From contig JBAZVI010000011.1 in NCBI GenBank assembly GCA_041660925.1, positions 38,924 through 102,923 of the forward strand: a stretch of DNA of 64,000 nucleotides, written 5' to 3'. Both the position numbers and the translations under genes were made by a program. This DNA is from Elusimicrobiota bacterium. GTDB lineage: Bacteria > Elusimicrobiota > Elusimicrobia > UBA1565. Of the stretch, positions 1 through 8,260 are shown one piece after another (positions within the stretch are counted from its first letter, which is position 1; each line of letters begins with the position of its first letter). A model generated the notes under the pieces. That model was given only the letters and a program-made list of their open reading frames with translations, had not been told where the DNA came from and searched no databases.

Positions 1-1870
1 AGAGCTTCTTCTTGAACGCCTCGGCGCTCAGGTCCCCGGCCCCGGAGAGCTCGAGGAGGTCGAACGCCGCGCAGAGCTCGCGCGCGTGCTTGTGGCCCCG
101 CTCGAAGTGCAGGTCGAGCGAGAAGAGGTCGTTGAAGGGGTTCTTCGCGTAGACGAGCTCGCCGAAGGCGGTCTTCACGACCTTGTAATCGCGGCCCGCC
201 TCGAGCCAGCGGGGCTCGATGGGCTTGGCCGGCATGGCGAGCAGGTCCTTCGCGAACGCCGACTCGCGGTCGCGCGCGATCTCGATCTTCGAGAAGCCCG
301 GCTTCTGGATGGAGGGGATCTCCGGCTTGCCGCGGCGCCGGAACGCGACGACGCGCCCCTCGCCGAGATACGTCCCCGCGACGCGCAGGACGTCGGCCTT
401 CGTCACCCTGCGCAGGCGCTCGAGGCGGGTGACGGCATGCTCCCACTCCTCGCCGTGGATGAACGCGTAGCCCGGCTCTCCGACGCGCGCCTCGTTGCCC
501 TCCTGCTTGCGCTTCTCGGAGATCTCGAAGTTGGTGATGATGGCCTTGAGGTCCCCGTCGGAGAACTCGCCGGCCTTGAGCTTGGCGACCGTCCCCATGA
601 GCAGGGCCTCGGCCTGCTCCAGAGTCTGGCTGTCCTTCGGCACGACCCAGAGACTCCAGGAGCCCGCCTCGTTCATGAAGTCGGTGCCGGAGCCGGCCCG
701 CTTCACCTTCTGGGCCTGGTTGAGGGTCAGGTTCACGATGCCCGACTCCGAGTTGTCCATCACCATGTCCATGACGGTGAGGGCGTCGCGGTCCGGATGC
801 CCGTAGGGGGGCAGCGGCCAGGCGACGATCGCCATCTCCTCGGCCTCGTACTGGACCTCGACGCGCTTGGGAGCGGAAAGCGCCGGCAGGGCGTAGGCCG
901 GCGGCGGCTCGACCGGCTTCGGCGTCCAGGTCCCGAACCACTTCTCGACGAGCGCGAGCGCTTCCTTACGGTCGAAGTCGCCGGCGAGCGCGAGCGCCAT
1001 GTTGTTGGGCACGTAGTTGCGGGCCTGGAACTCGTACATCTTCTTCAGCGAGGGGTTCTTGAGGTGCTCGATGGAGCCGAGCGTCGTGCGGCCGTAGGGG
1101 TGCTCCCCGTAAAGGGCCGCGTCGAGCGCCTCGTTGAGGATGCGCCCGGGGTTGTCGTTGGAGCGGTTCTTCTCCTCGTAGACGGTCTCGAGCTCGGTCT
1201 GGAAGAGCCGGAAGACCGGGTGCGCGAAGCGGTCGCTCTCGAGCTTCGCCCAGGTCTCGAGGCGGTTCTTCGGCAGGTCGGAGACATAGACCGTCATCTC
1301 GTTGGAGGTGAACGCGTTGATGCCGCGAAAGCCCAGCGCCTTGTAGACCTTGTCGAGCTCGTTGGGGACCTCGGCCTTGGCGGCCTCGGCGTTCTCCCGG
1401 TCGATGCGCGCGTAGATGTCCTTGCGCTTCGCCGTGTCGGTCGTGACGAAGTGCTCCTCGTAGAGCCGGCTGATGGCGTCGAGGTGCTCCTTCTCCCTGC
1501 CGAAGTCGAGCGTGCCGAGCTTCGAGCTGCCCTTGAAGAACATGTGTTCGAGGTAGTGCGCCATGCCCGTGCTGTCGGCCGGGTCGTGGCGGCTTCCGGC
1601 GCGCACGGCGATCCAGGCGGCGACGCGCGGCTGCTCGTGGTTCGGGCTCAGATAGACCGTCAGGCCGTTCTTGAGGCGGTGGACGGTGACGCCGAGCGCG
1701 TCGCCGGGGAGAGGGGTCTCGACGAGCTTCGGGGGGGCCATCGCGGCCCGCGGGGCCGCGGCTTTCGGCGCGGGCGCGGCCTCGACGCCGAGACCGGCCG
1801 CCGAGAGCGTCGCGCAGGTCCAACCGACGAACGCGAACGCCGCGATGAGCACAGACTTTCTGAACTTCAT
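1..1870 (-). CDS. M16 family zinc metallopeptidase, 3' end cut by window edge
   Basis: About 623 residues are visible; the C-terminal end lies beyond base 1. It begins MKFRKSVLIAAFAFVG, a signal peptide, so the enzyme should be periplasmic or extracellular. The inverted zinc motif HxxEH reads HYLEHMFFKG near residue 105 (about 1541-1560). A downstream ETVYEEKN near residue 230 supplies the expected second glutamate; the gap between the two is longer than the usual ~75 residues, implying an insertion. M16 peptidases (pitrilysin/insulinase) degrade peptides in a closed chamber. The ATG at 1870 has a GAGGGCGG-type ribosome binding site just upstream. It lies 64 bp downstream of hemY on the same strand, separated by a hairpin. 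Family is secure; substrate unknown. Confidence 0.9.
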   Translation of the reverse strand, partial: MKFRKSVLIAAFAFVGWTCATLSAAGLGVEAAPAPKAAAPRAAMAPPKLVETPLPGDALGVTVHRLKNGLTVYLSPNHEQPRVAAWIAVRAGSRHDPADSTGMAHYLEHMFFKGSSKLGTLDFGREKEHLDAISRLYEEHFVTTDTAKRKDIYARIDRENAEAAKAEVPNELDKVYKALGFRGINAFTSNEMTVYVSDLPKNRLETWAKLESDRFAHPVFRLFQTELETVYEEKNRSNDNPGRILNEALDAALYGEHPYGRTTLGSIEHLKNPSLKKMYEFQARNYVPNNMALALAGDFDRKEALALVEKWFGTWTPKPVEPPPAYALPALSAPKRVEVQYEAEEMAIVAWPLPPYGHPDRDALTVMDMVMDNSESGIVNLTLNQAQKVKRAGSGTDFMNEAGSWSLWVVPKDSQTLEQAEALLMGTVAKLKAGEFSDGDLKAIITNFEISEKRKQEGNEARVGEPGYAFIHGEEWEHAVTRLERLRRVTKADVLRVAGTYLGEGRVVAFRRRGKPEIPSIQKPGFSKIEIARDRESAFAKDLLAMPAKPIEPRWLEAGRDYKVVKTAFGELVYAKNPFNDLFSLDLHFERGHKHARELCAAFDLLELSGAGDLSAEAFKKKL

Positions 1871-1908
1871 ATCCGCCCTCCTGTCCTGGAACGACTTTTC
1901 TCAACCCC

Positions 1909-1935
1909 GTCGGGAAGCCCTTCGGGCTTCCCGAC
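1909..1935 (-). terminator. Hairpin at the hemY stop codon
   Basis: A perfect 12-bp stem (GTCGGGAAGCCC, positions 1909-1920, pairing with 1924-1935) closes a TTC loop and overlaps the hemY TAG stop. No clear T-tract follows on the minus strand, so it may be a weak terminator or an mRNA 3' stabiliser. Similar stop-overlapping or stop-adjacent hairpins follow the kinase gene and mutS. Confidence 0.55.
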
Positions 1936-3452
1936 TATACGACGGCGCCCGTCAGGGCGCCGGACGTCGAAAGCACGCGGCGCGCCGCCTCGCGGCCGGA
2001 GCGCACGCATTCGGGCACGCCGATGCCGCGGTAGCAGCCGCCGGCGAAGAGCAGCCCTTCCTGGGCGCCGGCGCGCCGCTCGACGGCCGCGACGCGGCCG
2101 GCGTGCCCCACGTTGTAGAGGGCGTTGGCCTTCGTCCAGCGGTGCACCTTCGCGCCGAGCGGCGCCTCCTCGAGCCCGAGGATCGTCCGCAGGTCCGCGC
2201 GCACGGTCCGCAGAAGGGTCTCGTCGTCGGAGCCGAGCGGGGCCTCGCGGCCGCGCCCGCCGAGGTAGGCGCGCAGCAGGACCTTGTCGGCCGGGGCCCG
2301 GCCGGGGAACTTGCGCGAGACGAAGGTCGCGGCGGTGAGAGAAACGCGGGCCGCGGTCGTGCTCCCTTCGGCCCGTGCCGCGGGGTCCTGCGGGGTCCCC
2401 GCGGCGCCCGCCCCCCGCTCCACGAGGAAGCCGAAGCCGGGCGGGATGCGCTCGAGCGCCGAGGGAGCATAGAGGAGGTTCACGGCGGCGGTCGATGAGA
2501 ACTCGAAGCCTCCGAGCGCGTCGGCGAGCGCGGCGTCCTGGTCGCGCAGCATGGGCGCGGCGGCGTCGGCGCTCGCGGCCATGACGATCCGCTCGGCCTC
2601 GAGGGTCTCCCCTCTTTCGAGCGCGGCCTTCCAGACGCCGCCCTCGCGGCGAAGCGCGAGGACGCGCGCGTTCAGGCGGACGCAGGGGCGCACGCGTTCG
2701 GCGAGGGTCTCGGAGAGCTGGGCGATGCCGCGCCGGAAGGTGATGAACATGGTCGGGGCGCCGGGGGCCGGCCGCGGCCGCCGGGGCCCGAGGTAGAGCC
2801 CGCGCAGCACGCTGCCGAAGCGCTGCTCATAGTCGCGCAGCATCGGGAAGGTGGAGTCGAGACTGAGCTGCTCGGGGTCGCCCGCATAGATGCCGGCCAG
2901 CGCCGGCTCGACGATGCTCCGCACGGCCGCCTCGCCGAAGCGGCGGCGGGCGAACGCGGCCATGGACTCCTCCCGGCCCGGCGTCATGGGCCGGACGAAG
3001 GCCTCGCAGGCCATGCGCAGCTTCGCCGGCATGGTCATCAGGTCGGAGCGCAGGAAAGGGAGTACCTTCGAGGGCATGAGCATCATCACGCCCTCGGGGT
3101 AGAGGTGCAGGCGTCCGCGCGCGTAGAGATAGACGTGGCGGACCTTGCGCTCGGTGCTGAGGACCTCTTCGCCGAGGCCCAGCTCGCGCGCGAGCTCGAG
3201 CGCCCAGGGACGGGTGGAGAGGATCGAGTCGGGGCCCGCGTCGAGCGGCACGCCGAGGAGCTCGTCGCCGAGCACCTTGCCGCCCAGGCGGCCCGAGGCT
3301 TCGAGCAGGGCCACCTCGAGGCCGTCCTTCCCCTTCGCCGCCGCGGCCGAGGCGGGTCCGGCGCAGCAGGGCCGGGAGGCCCCCTGCGCCTTGAGGAGGT
3401 CGTAAGCGCAGCTGAGGCCGGTTATGCCTCCCCCGATGACGAGGACCCTCAT
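1935..3452 (-). CDS. hemY: Protoporphyrinogen/coproporphyrinogen oxidase (HemY type)
   Basis: A 505-residue FAD-dependent amine-oxidase-fold protein. It opens with the dinucleotide-binding motif MRVLVIGGGITGLSCAYDL and ends with the family signature around LLFAGGCYRGIGVPECV. HemY-type enzymes oxidise protoporphyrinogen IX (or coproporphyrinogen III in the alternative pathway) with oxygen. The ATG at 3452 places the Rossmann motif at the N terminus; an ORF extension upstream reads through repeat DNA and is rejected. It follows hemE and hemH, the same order as the hemEHY operon of Bacillus, with a 166-bp gap holding a dispersed repeat. Whether the substrate is proto- or coproporphyrinogen cannot be told from sequence. 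No hemQ lies in the window, so neither pathway is settled. Confidence 0.92.
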   Translation of the reverse strand: MRVLVIGGGITGLSCAYDLLKAQGASRPCCAGPASAAAAKGKDGLEVALLEASGRLGGKVLGDELLGVPLDAGPDSILSTRPWALELARELGLGEEVLSTERKVRHVYLYARGRLHLYPEGVMMLMPSKVLPFLRSDLMTMPAKLRMACEAFVRPMTPGREESMAAFARRRFGEAAVRSIVEPALAGIYAGDPEQLSLDSTFPMLRDYEQRFGSVLRGLYLGPRRPRPAPGAPTMFITFRRGIAQLSETLAERVRPCVRLNARVLALRREGGVWKAALERGETLEAERIVMAASADAAAPMLRDQDAALADALGGFEFSSTAAVNLLYAPSALERIPPGFGFLVERGAGAAGTPQDPAARAEGSTTAARVSLTAATFVSRKFPGRAPADKVLLRAYLGGRGREAPLGSDDETLLRTVRADLRTILGLEEAPLGAKVHRWTKANALYNVGHAGRVAAVERRAGAQEGLLFAGGCYRGIGVPECVRSGREAARRVLSTSGALTGAVV

Positions 3453-3510
3453 ATATTCAGGAAGACTCCTGCGGGAGAGGGGCGGGGAGAGGGGGAGCTC
3501 AACCAAGAAG

Positions 3511-3616
3511 AGCCCCCTCTCCCTACCCTCGCCGCCGCCTTCGGCGCCGGGAGCGAGCGCGGCAAGGAATCTGTTAGCTCGCACTCCCGCAGGGGAGGAC
3601 AATGAGGGAAAGAAGC
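3511..3616. repeat. Dispersed G/C-rich repeat, copy 1 (interrupted)
   Basis: Lies between hemH and hemY. The plus strand carries CCCTCTCCCTACCCTCGCC, a spacer with TTCGGCGCCGGGAGCG, then CGCAGGGGAGGACAATGAGG. The outer parts match the ends of the family whose typical copy reads CCACCCTGCCCTCCCCGTGG followed by GGAGGACAATAGGGAA. The TTCGGCGCCGG spacer recurs in the copies near 6050 and 9247. Confidence 0.7.
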
Positions 3617-3618
3617 CC

Positions 3619-4554
3619 TCATGATAAGGGTGCGAAGGACGCCCGCACGACGGCCGCGAGCGCGCGGATGTAGGTCACGTCGTCGTTGAGAGCGGCCACG
3701 CGGTGGAAGGAAAGCCCCTTGCGTTCGGCCCGCTCGCGCAGCAGGACGTCGTCGTCGTAGAGCGTCTCGAGGTTGTCGGCGAGGAAGCCGACCGGGTCGA
3801 GGACCACGGTGTCGGCGCCCGAGCCGGCCGCCGCGTCGATGAGCTCGCCGGCCTCGGGTCCGAGCCAGGCGGCGCCAGGGGCCTGGGATTGAGGGCGGCT
3901 CTGGTAGGCCAGCATCCACTCCGAGATCCCGGCCTCCTGGGCCACGGCGGCGCAGGTCAGGCGCAGCTGCTCGGCGTAGGGGTCCCCCTCCTCGACGATG
4001 GAGGCGGGGAGGCTGTGCGCGGTGAAGAGGACGAAGGTGCGTCCGCGATTCGCCTCGGGGACGGCCGAGAGGGTCTCGCGCAGGCGCTCGGCGTAGGCGC
4101 GCACCAGCAGCGGGTGCGCGTGCCAGGCCGGCGGAGGGAAGAAAGCGAGCCGTCCGCCCGCCGCGGCCGCGCAGGCGCGCGCCTTCTCGAGGTAGGCCTC
4201 GTCGGTCATGCGGGACTGGTAGGGCGAGAGGGGCAGGGCGAGCGCGTTGGCATGGCCGTCCGCGACCGCCCCCTCGACGGCCGAGCGCAGCGACGGCTCC
4301 CCGTAGCGCATGCCGAGGTAGACGTCGTAGGGCCCCCCGAGAGACTCCTGCAGGCTCTCGCGCACGCGCTCGAGGATGGCCGGCAGCGGCGAGCTCCCCC
4401 CGATGCGGCGGTAGCGCTCGGTGACTTCACGGACCACAGGCTCCGGCATGGACCTGTCGCCGCGCATCTCGGAAAGGTAGGCGGGGACGTCGTCGAGGCC
4501 GCGGGGCGCCCCGTAGCCCATGAGGAGGACGGCGGCCTTGGTCGGCGCGTTCAA
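3619..4554 (-). CDS. hemH: Ferrochelatase
   Basis: A 311-residue protein matching class I ferrochelatases, which insert iron into (copro)porphyrin. Signatures are KAAVLLMGYGAPRGLDDVPA at the N terminus, LFTAHSLPASIVEEGDPY with the metal-binding histidine, and DPVGFLADNLETLYDDDV with the conserved glutamate. The likely start is TTG at 4554, sharing TTGA with the hemE stop (4553-4551). This gives the normal family length; the first in-frame ATG (4521) would remove the conserved start of the first strand. Translational coupling to hemE is inferred from the overlap. Confidence 0.93.
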   Translation of the reverse strand: MNAPTKAAVLLMGYGAPRGLDDVPAYLSEMRGDRSMPEPVVREVTERYRRIGGSSPLPAILERVRESLQESLGGPYDVYLGMRYGEPSLRSAVEGAVADGHANALALPLSPYQSRMTDEAYLEKARACAAAAGGRLAFFPPPAWHAHPLLVRAYAERLRETLSAVPEANRGRTFVLFTAHSLPASIVEEGDPYAEQLRLTCAAVAQEAGISEWMLAYQSRPQSQAPGAAWLGPEAGELIDAAAGSGADTVVLDPVGFLADNLETLYDDDVLLRERAERKGLSFHRVAALNDDVTYIRALAAVVRASFAPLS

Positions 4555-5567
4555 GCCGTCTTCTCGTGCACCCGGTCGGCGACGGCCCGGACGTTCTCGA
4601 CGGGGGTCTGCTGCAGGATGCCGTGGCCGAGGTTGAAGATGTGGCCGGGACGGCCGCCGGCGCGGCGCAGGACCTCGTCGACCTTGGACAGGAGCTCGTC
4701 GCGGGGGCCGAGCAGGGCCTCCGGGTCGAGGTTGCCCTGCACGGCGCGGTCGCAGCCGATCCGCTTCCAGGCCTCGTCGAGCGGGACCCGGTGGTCGACG
4801 CCGATGACGTCGCCGCCGGCGTCGCGCAGGTCCTCGAGGAAGGGCCCGGTGTTCGTGCCGAAATGGATGAGCGGGACGCCGGCCTTCGCGACGGCCGAGA
4901 ACACCGCCCGCGAATGCGGCTGCACGCAGCGGACGTACTCCTCGCGCGTGAGGGCGCCGGCCCAACTGTCGAAGAGCTGCAGGACCTGCGCGCCGGCCGC
5001 CGCCTGCGCGAGCAGGTAGTCGGCCGTGACCTTCGAGAGCTTCCTCATGAGGCGGTCCCAGAGCGCGGGCTCCGAGCGCATCATGGCCTTCACCTTCGCG
5101 TGGTCCTCGGAAGGGCCGCCCTCGACGAGGTAGGCGGCCAGCGTGAAGGGCGCCCCGGCGAAGCCGATGAGCGGGACCTTCCCCTCGAGCTCGCGGCGCA
5201 GGATGCGCAGGGCCCCCATGACGTAGGAGAGCTCGGAGGCGGGGTCGAAGTCGCGCAGCGCGTCGATCTCCCCGGCCGTGCGCACGGCCGGCGTCAACGC
5301 CGGGCCCTCCCCCTTCACGAACTCGAGTTTCACGCCCACCGGGCGCACGGGGAGCAGGATGTCGGCGAAGAGGATGACGGCGTCCACGCCCAGGCGCAGG
5401 GGCTGGAGGGAGACCTCGGCGGCGAGCTCGGGCCGCTCGCACATCTCGAGGAGCGTCCACTTCGCGCGCAGCGCCCGGTACTCCGGCATGTAGCGTCCGG
5501 CCTGGCGCATGAACCAGACGGGGGTCGCGTCCGTCTTCTCGCGTCGGCAGGCTTTTATAAAGCGCAT
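4551..5567 (-). CDS. hemE: Uroporphyrinogen decarboxylase
   Basis: 338 residues from ATG 5567 (MRFIKACRREKTDATPVWFM). Converts uroporphyrinogen III to coproporphyrinogen III in the cytoplasm. Family landmarks are RQAGRYMPEYR near the N terminus, the catalytic-aspartate loop FADILLP, FAGAPFTLAAY, LFDSWAG and LGHGI. The reading frame stays open for another 166 codons upstream, through a 56-bp tandem repeat into a DUF559 relic. The start is placed at 5567 because HemE proteins begin just before this RF-ACR motif. Upstream, AAGGAAAGAA is a good ribosome binding site but sits best for an out-of-frame ATG 23 nt upstream of the hemE start, so initiation here is unusual. Confidence 0.93.
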   Translation of the reverse strand: MRFIKACRREKTDATPVWFMRQAGRYMPEYRALRAKWTLLEMCERPELAAEVSLQPLRLGVDAVILFADILLPVRPVGVKLEFVKGEGPALTPAVRTAGEIDALRDFDPASELSYVMGALRILRRELEGKVPLIGFAGAPFTLAAYLVEGGPSEDHAKVKAMMRSEPALWDRLMRKLSKVTADYLLAQAAAGAQVLQLFDSWAGALTREEYVRCVQPHSRAVFSAVAKAGVPLIHFGTNTGPFLEDLRDAGGDVIGVDHRVPLDEAWKRIGCDRAVQGNLDPEALLGPRDELLSKVDEVLRRAGGRPGHIFNLGHGILQQTPVENVRAVADRVHEKTA

Positions 5568-6065
5568 ACCTTCATAAGTATATACATTTCTTTCCTTACT
5601 GCCTTCCCCCACGGGGAAGGGCAGGGAAGGGGGCTGACCCAACGATTCAGCAGTCCTCTTCGCCCCGCGGGGAAGGGCAGGGAAGGGGGCTGACCCAACG
5701 ATTAAGCAGGCCTCATCACCCCGAGTGAAGGGCAGGGAAGGGGGCCGACTCAGTGCGTCAGCGATCCGCGCCAAGACCTTATCCGCTTGCGACAGCACCT
5801 CCCAATTCCCAAACCGCAATAGTCCGTATCCTCTGGAATTCAAGAATCTCGTTCGCCGGCCGTCCTTCTTCGCCAGTCGACGATGCTGAGCGCCATCGAC
5901 CTCCACGACCAGGCGCCTGCTGACGCAACAAAAATCGACGATGTATGGGCCGATGACGTGTTGTCGTCGAAATCTCTTCCCTATCAATCTCTTTCCGCTG
6001 GATGAAAGAAAAGTTCCCCCCACCCTGCCCTCCCCGTGGTCCCCATCGGCGCCGAAATCGTGCAA
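5568..6065 (-). pseudogene. DUF559 (Vsr-like endonuclease fold) relic, in frame with hemE
   Basis: Codons upstream of hemE encode a clear DUF559 core: FRRQHVIGPYIVDFCC, then RRLVVEVDGAQH, then RGYGLLRFGNWEVL. DUF559 is a small domain of the Vsr/very-short-patch-repair endonuclease superfamily. The usual N-terminal helix (the LRRxxTxAExxLW region) is missing and replaced by repeat-derived sequence encoding DHGEGRVGG. The C terminus has no stop; it runs through tandem repeats (SLPFTRG, FPALPRG, SLPFPVGEG) into hemE without interruption, giving a continuous 504-codon frame from ATG 6065. I read it as a decayed gene whose stop was lost, but a real DUF559-HemE fusion cannot be excluded. Confidence 0.65.
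5607..5768. repeat. 56-bp tandem repeat, three units, of the dispersed repeat family
   Basis: Three units start at 5607, 5663 and 5719, exactly 56 bp apart. Each begins with a CCCC(A/G)CGGGG-type palindrome followed by AAGGGCAGGGAAGGGGGC and a CCAACGATTNAGCAG-type tail. Units 1 and 2 are nearly identical; unit 3 is diverged. They lie between the DUF559 relic and hemE. The palindrome plus GGGCAGGG is the minus-orientation form of the dispersed repeat seen elsewhere. Confidence 0.85.
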
Positions 6066-6117
6066 CGGAAGTTCGCCCCCACCCTGCCCTCCCCGTGGGG
6101 GAGGACAATAGGGAAGT
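6011..6117. repeat. Dispersed G/C-rich repeat, copy 3 (two half-units)
   Basis: Two direct half-units, AGTTCCCCCCACCCTGCCCT (from 6012) and GTTCGCCCCCACCCTGCCCT (from 6071), are separated by CATCGGCGCCGAAATCGTGC. The second continues with CCCCGTGGGGGAGGACAATA. The same two-unit layout with a similar GGCGCCG spacer recurs at 9211-9317. The first half-unit lies inside the DUF559 relic where its N-terminal helix should be. Confidence 0.85.
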
Positions 6118-6175
6118 CCTAACGCATCCTATTCCTTTTGATATCATCCCTCGGTCGCCCTTGGAGGCCTGATAT

Positions 6176-8086
6176 ATGACGCGGACCCTCACGACGCTGT
6201 TGACGCTCATCCTCTCTCTACCGGCCCTCGCCGCACCCTACAAGCCCGACGCGAACGCGCCGCGCGCCGCGGTTCCCGTCGAGTACACCTGGGACCTCTC
6301 CACCCTCTACAAGGACGACGCCTCCTGGGAGAAGGCCATGTCCGACGCCGCGGCGAAGATCAGAGCCCTCGCCATGCACAAGGGACAGCTCTCCCAGCCC
6401 GCGTCGGCCCGCGACACGCTCAACGACTACTTCGCGACCCGCCAGCTCGTCGACCGGGCGGCCGCCTACGCGCACCTTCAGGCCGCCGTCGACACCGAGA
6501 GCCCGCAGGTCCAGGAGAAGGACCAGCGCGCGCTCAAGCTCGGCAGCGACTTCCGCTCCTCCTCCGCGTTCATCCGCCTCGAGCTCCTGCGCCTCGACGA
6601 TAAGGCCGCCGCGGCGCTCCTCGCCGACCCCCTGCTCGCTCCTTACCGGGACTACGTCTCGGACCTGCGCCGCCGCCGCACGCACCTGCTCGGCGACGAG
6701 GGAGAGAAGGTCCTCTCCCTGGCCGAGGACAACCTCTGGTCCGAGACCGACCTCAACGAGATCCCCTCCGACGTCGAGCGCGTCTTCAAGGCCGCGACCC
6801 ACGACATCGAATTCCCCCTCATCAAGGACGAGGAGGGCAAGGAGGTCCGCCTCACGCTCTCCAACTACGCGAAGTACCGCGCCTCCAAGGACCGACGCGT
6901 GCGCCGCGAGACGGTGGAGGCGCTCTTCGGGACCCTCAGGAAGAACAAGGACATCCTCGCCGCCACACTCGGAGGCGAGGCCAAGCGCGACGTCTTCCTC
7001 GCCCGCGCCCGCGGCTACGCCCGTTCGGCCGACGCCTACCTCGACCGCGAAGGCGTCCCGACCGCGATGGTCGAGACGCTCGTGGAGGCCGTGCACCGCA
7101 ACCTCAAGCCCCTGCACCGCTACGTGGCCCTGCGCAAGAAGATCCTCGGGGTCGACGAGTTCCGCTTCTACGACCTCTATCCGCCGCTCGTCCCCGCCGC
7201 TGAGAAGGAAGTCCCCTACGACGAGGGCTTGAAGGACGTCTTCGCCGCGCTCAAGCCGCTGGGTCCCGACTACGCGGCCGAGCTCAAGACGCTGCTCGCC
7301 GACCGCATGAGCGACGTCTACCCGTGCAAGGGAAAGGACAGCGGGGCCTTCGCGCACTCCCTCTGGGGCCTGCCGCCGCGGGTGATGCTCAACCACTTCG
7401 ACCAGGTCGACGACGTCTCCACCGCCGCCCATGAGTACGGCCACGCGATGCACAGCGCGCTCAACATGGCGGCCAACGCGGCTCCCGACTTCGGCTACTC
7501 CTCGCTCATCGCCGAGACCGCCTCGACCTTCAATGAGATGCTGCTCGCGCGCCACCTGCTCGCCAAGTACAAGGGCGACGACACGATGCGCCTCTACCTG
7601 CTCGGGAACCTGCTCGACACCCTGCGCGGCACCATCTACCGCCAGACGCTCTTCACCGAGTTCGAGCTCAAGCTCCACGGCTTCGTCGAACAGGGCGTCC
7701 CGGTCACGCCCGAGCTCCTCAACCGGACCTACGCCGACCTCGTGAAGCTCTACTACGGACCGGACTTCGTCCTCGGCCCCGACGACGGCATCGAGTGGGC
7801 CTACATCCCGCACTTCTACTGGAAGCACTACGTCTTCAGCTACGCCGGCGGACTCTCGAGCTCCATCGCCCTCTCCGAGAAGGTCTACAAAGGAGAGAAG
7901 GGCGCGAGAGAGAACTACCTCGGGATGCTCCGCAACCCGCGCGAGCTTCCTCCCGTCGAGTCCATGCGCGGCGCCGGGGTGGACCTGCTCAAGCCCGACT
8001 ACGTCGACGCGGCCGGCCGGCTCATGGACGAGACCGTCGCCGAGATGGAGAAGCTCGCCGAGAGGACCATCCTTAAAAAGAAGTAG
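6176..8086 (+). CDS. pepF: M3B oligoendopeptidase F-like zinc peptidase, secreted
   Basis: A 636-residue thermolysin-fold peptidase of the PepF/M3B family. The zinc motif HEYGHAMHSALN (encoded from about 7429) gives HExxH, followed by an ESSL-like IAETASTFNEMLL with the third ligand glutamate. An N-terminal signal peptide (MTRTLTTLLTLILSLPALAA) predicts a periplasmic enzyme, whereas many PepF proteins are cytoplasmic. The ATG at 6176 is preceded by TTGGAGG at about 6161. Length fits the family (about 600). It ends convergently with the next gene, with a repeat and a hairpin between. Probable role: degradation of short peptides in the envelope. Confidence 0.93.
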   Translation: MTRTLTTLLTLILSLPALAAPYKPDANAPRAAVPVEYTWDLSTLYKDDASWEKAMSDAAAKIRALAMHKGQLSQPASARDTLNDYFATRQLVDRAAAYAHLQAAVDTESPQVQEKDQRALKLGSDFRSSSAFIRLELLRLDDKAAAALLADPLLAPYRDYVSDLRRRRTHLLGDEGEKVLSLAEDNLWSETDLNEIPSDVERVFKAATHDIEFPLIKDEEGKEVRLTLSNYAKYRASKDRRVRRETVEALFGTLRKNKDILAATLGGEAKRDVFLARARGYARSADAYLDREGVPTAMVETLVEAVHRNLKPLHRYVALRKKILGVDEFRFYDLYPPLVPAAEKEVPYDEGLKDVFAALKPLGPDYAAELKTLLADRMSDVYPCKGKDSGAFAHSLWGLPPRVMLNHFDQVDDVSTAAHEYGHAMHSALNMAANAAPDFGYSSLIAETASTFNEMLLARHLLAKYKGDDTMRLYLLGNLLDTLRGTIYRQTLFTEFELKLHGFVEQGVPVTPELLNRTYADLVKLYYGPDFVLGPDDGIEWAYIPHFYWKHYVFSYAGGLSSSIALSEKVYKGEKGARENYLGMLRNPRELPPVESMRGAGVDLLKPDYVDAAGRLMDETVAEMEKLAERTILKKK

Positions 8087-8096
8087 ACGTCCCATC

Positions 8097-8200
8097 CCCT
8101 TCCCCATTGTCCTCCCCCACGGGGAGGGCAGGGTAGGGGCGAACCTTGGTAGCGAAGTCCCTGCGATTGCAACGAGGGAGGGCAGGGTAGGGGCGGATGT
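8097..8200. repeat. Dispersed G/C-rich repeat, copy 4 (two half-units, inverted)
   Basis: Reads on the plus strand what copies 3 and 5 read on the minus strand: TCCCCATTGTCCTCCCCCAC, GGGGAGGGCAGGGTAGGGGC, then a second GAGGGAGGGCAGGGTAGGGG from about 8174. It lies between convergent genes. Confidence 0.85.
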
Positions 8201-8218
8201 CTGCAGCCGGATAAGCGC

Positions 8219-8242
8219 GAGGCCGCCCGCAGTGGGCGGCCT
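8219..8242. terminator. Bidirectional terminator hairpin
   Basis: GAGGCCGCCC at 8219-8228 pairs with GGGCGGCCTC at 8233-8242 around a short loop, between the convergent pepF and the PGPGW gene. The T-tract is weak on both sides (GTGCTTTCC on the plus strand). Confidence 0.65.
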
Positions 8243-8260
8243 CCGTGCTTTCCGGGAATC

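Noticed and set aside
86..2338. 750-codon plus-strand ORF over the M16 peptidase and hemY
   Set aside because: Lies opposite two genes with clear motifs; low-complexity translation.
5607..5768. CRISPR array
   Set aside because: Three contiguous 56-bp units with no spacers between repeats and no cas genes; it is a tandem copy of the dispersed repeat.
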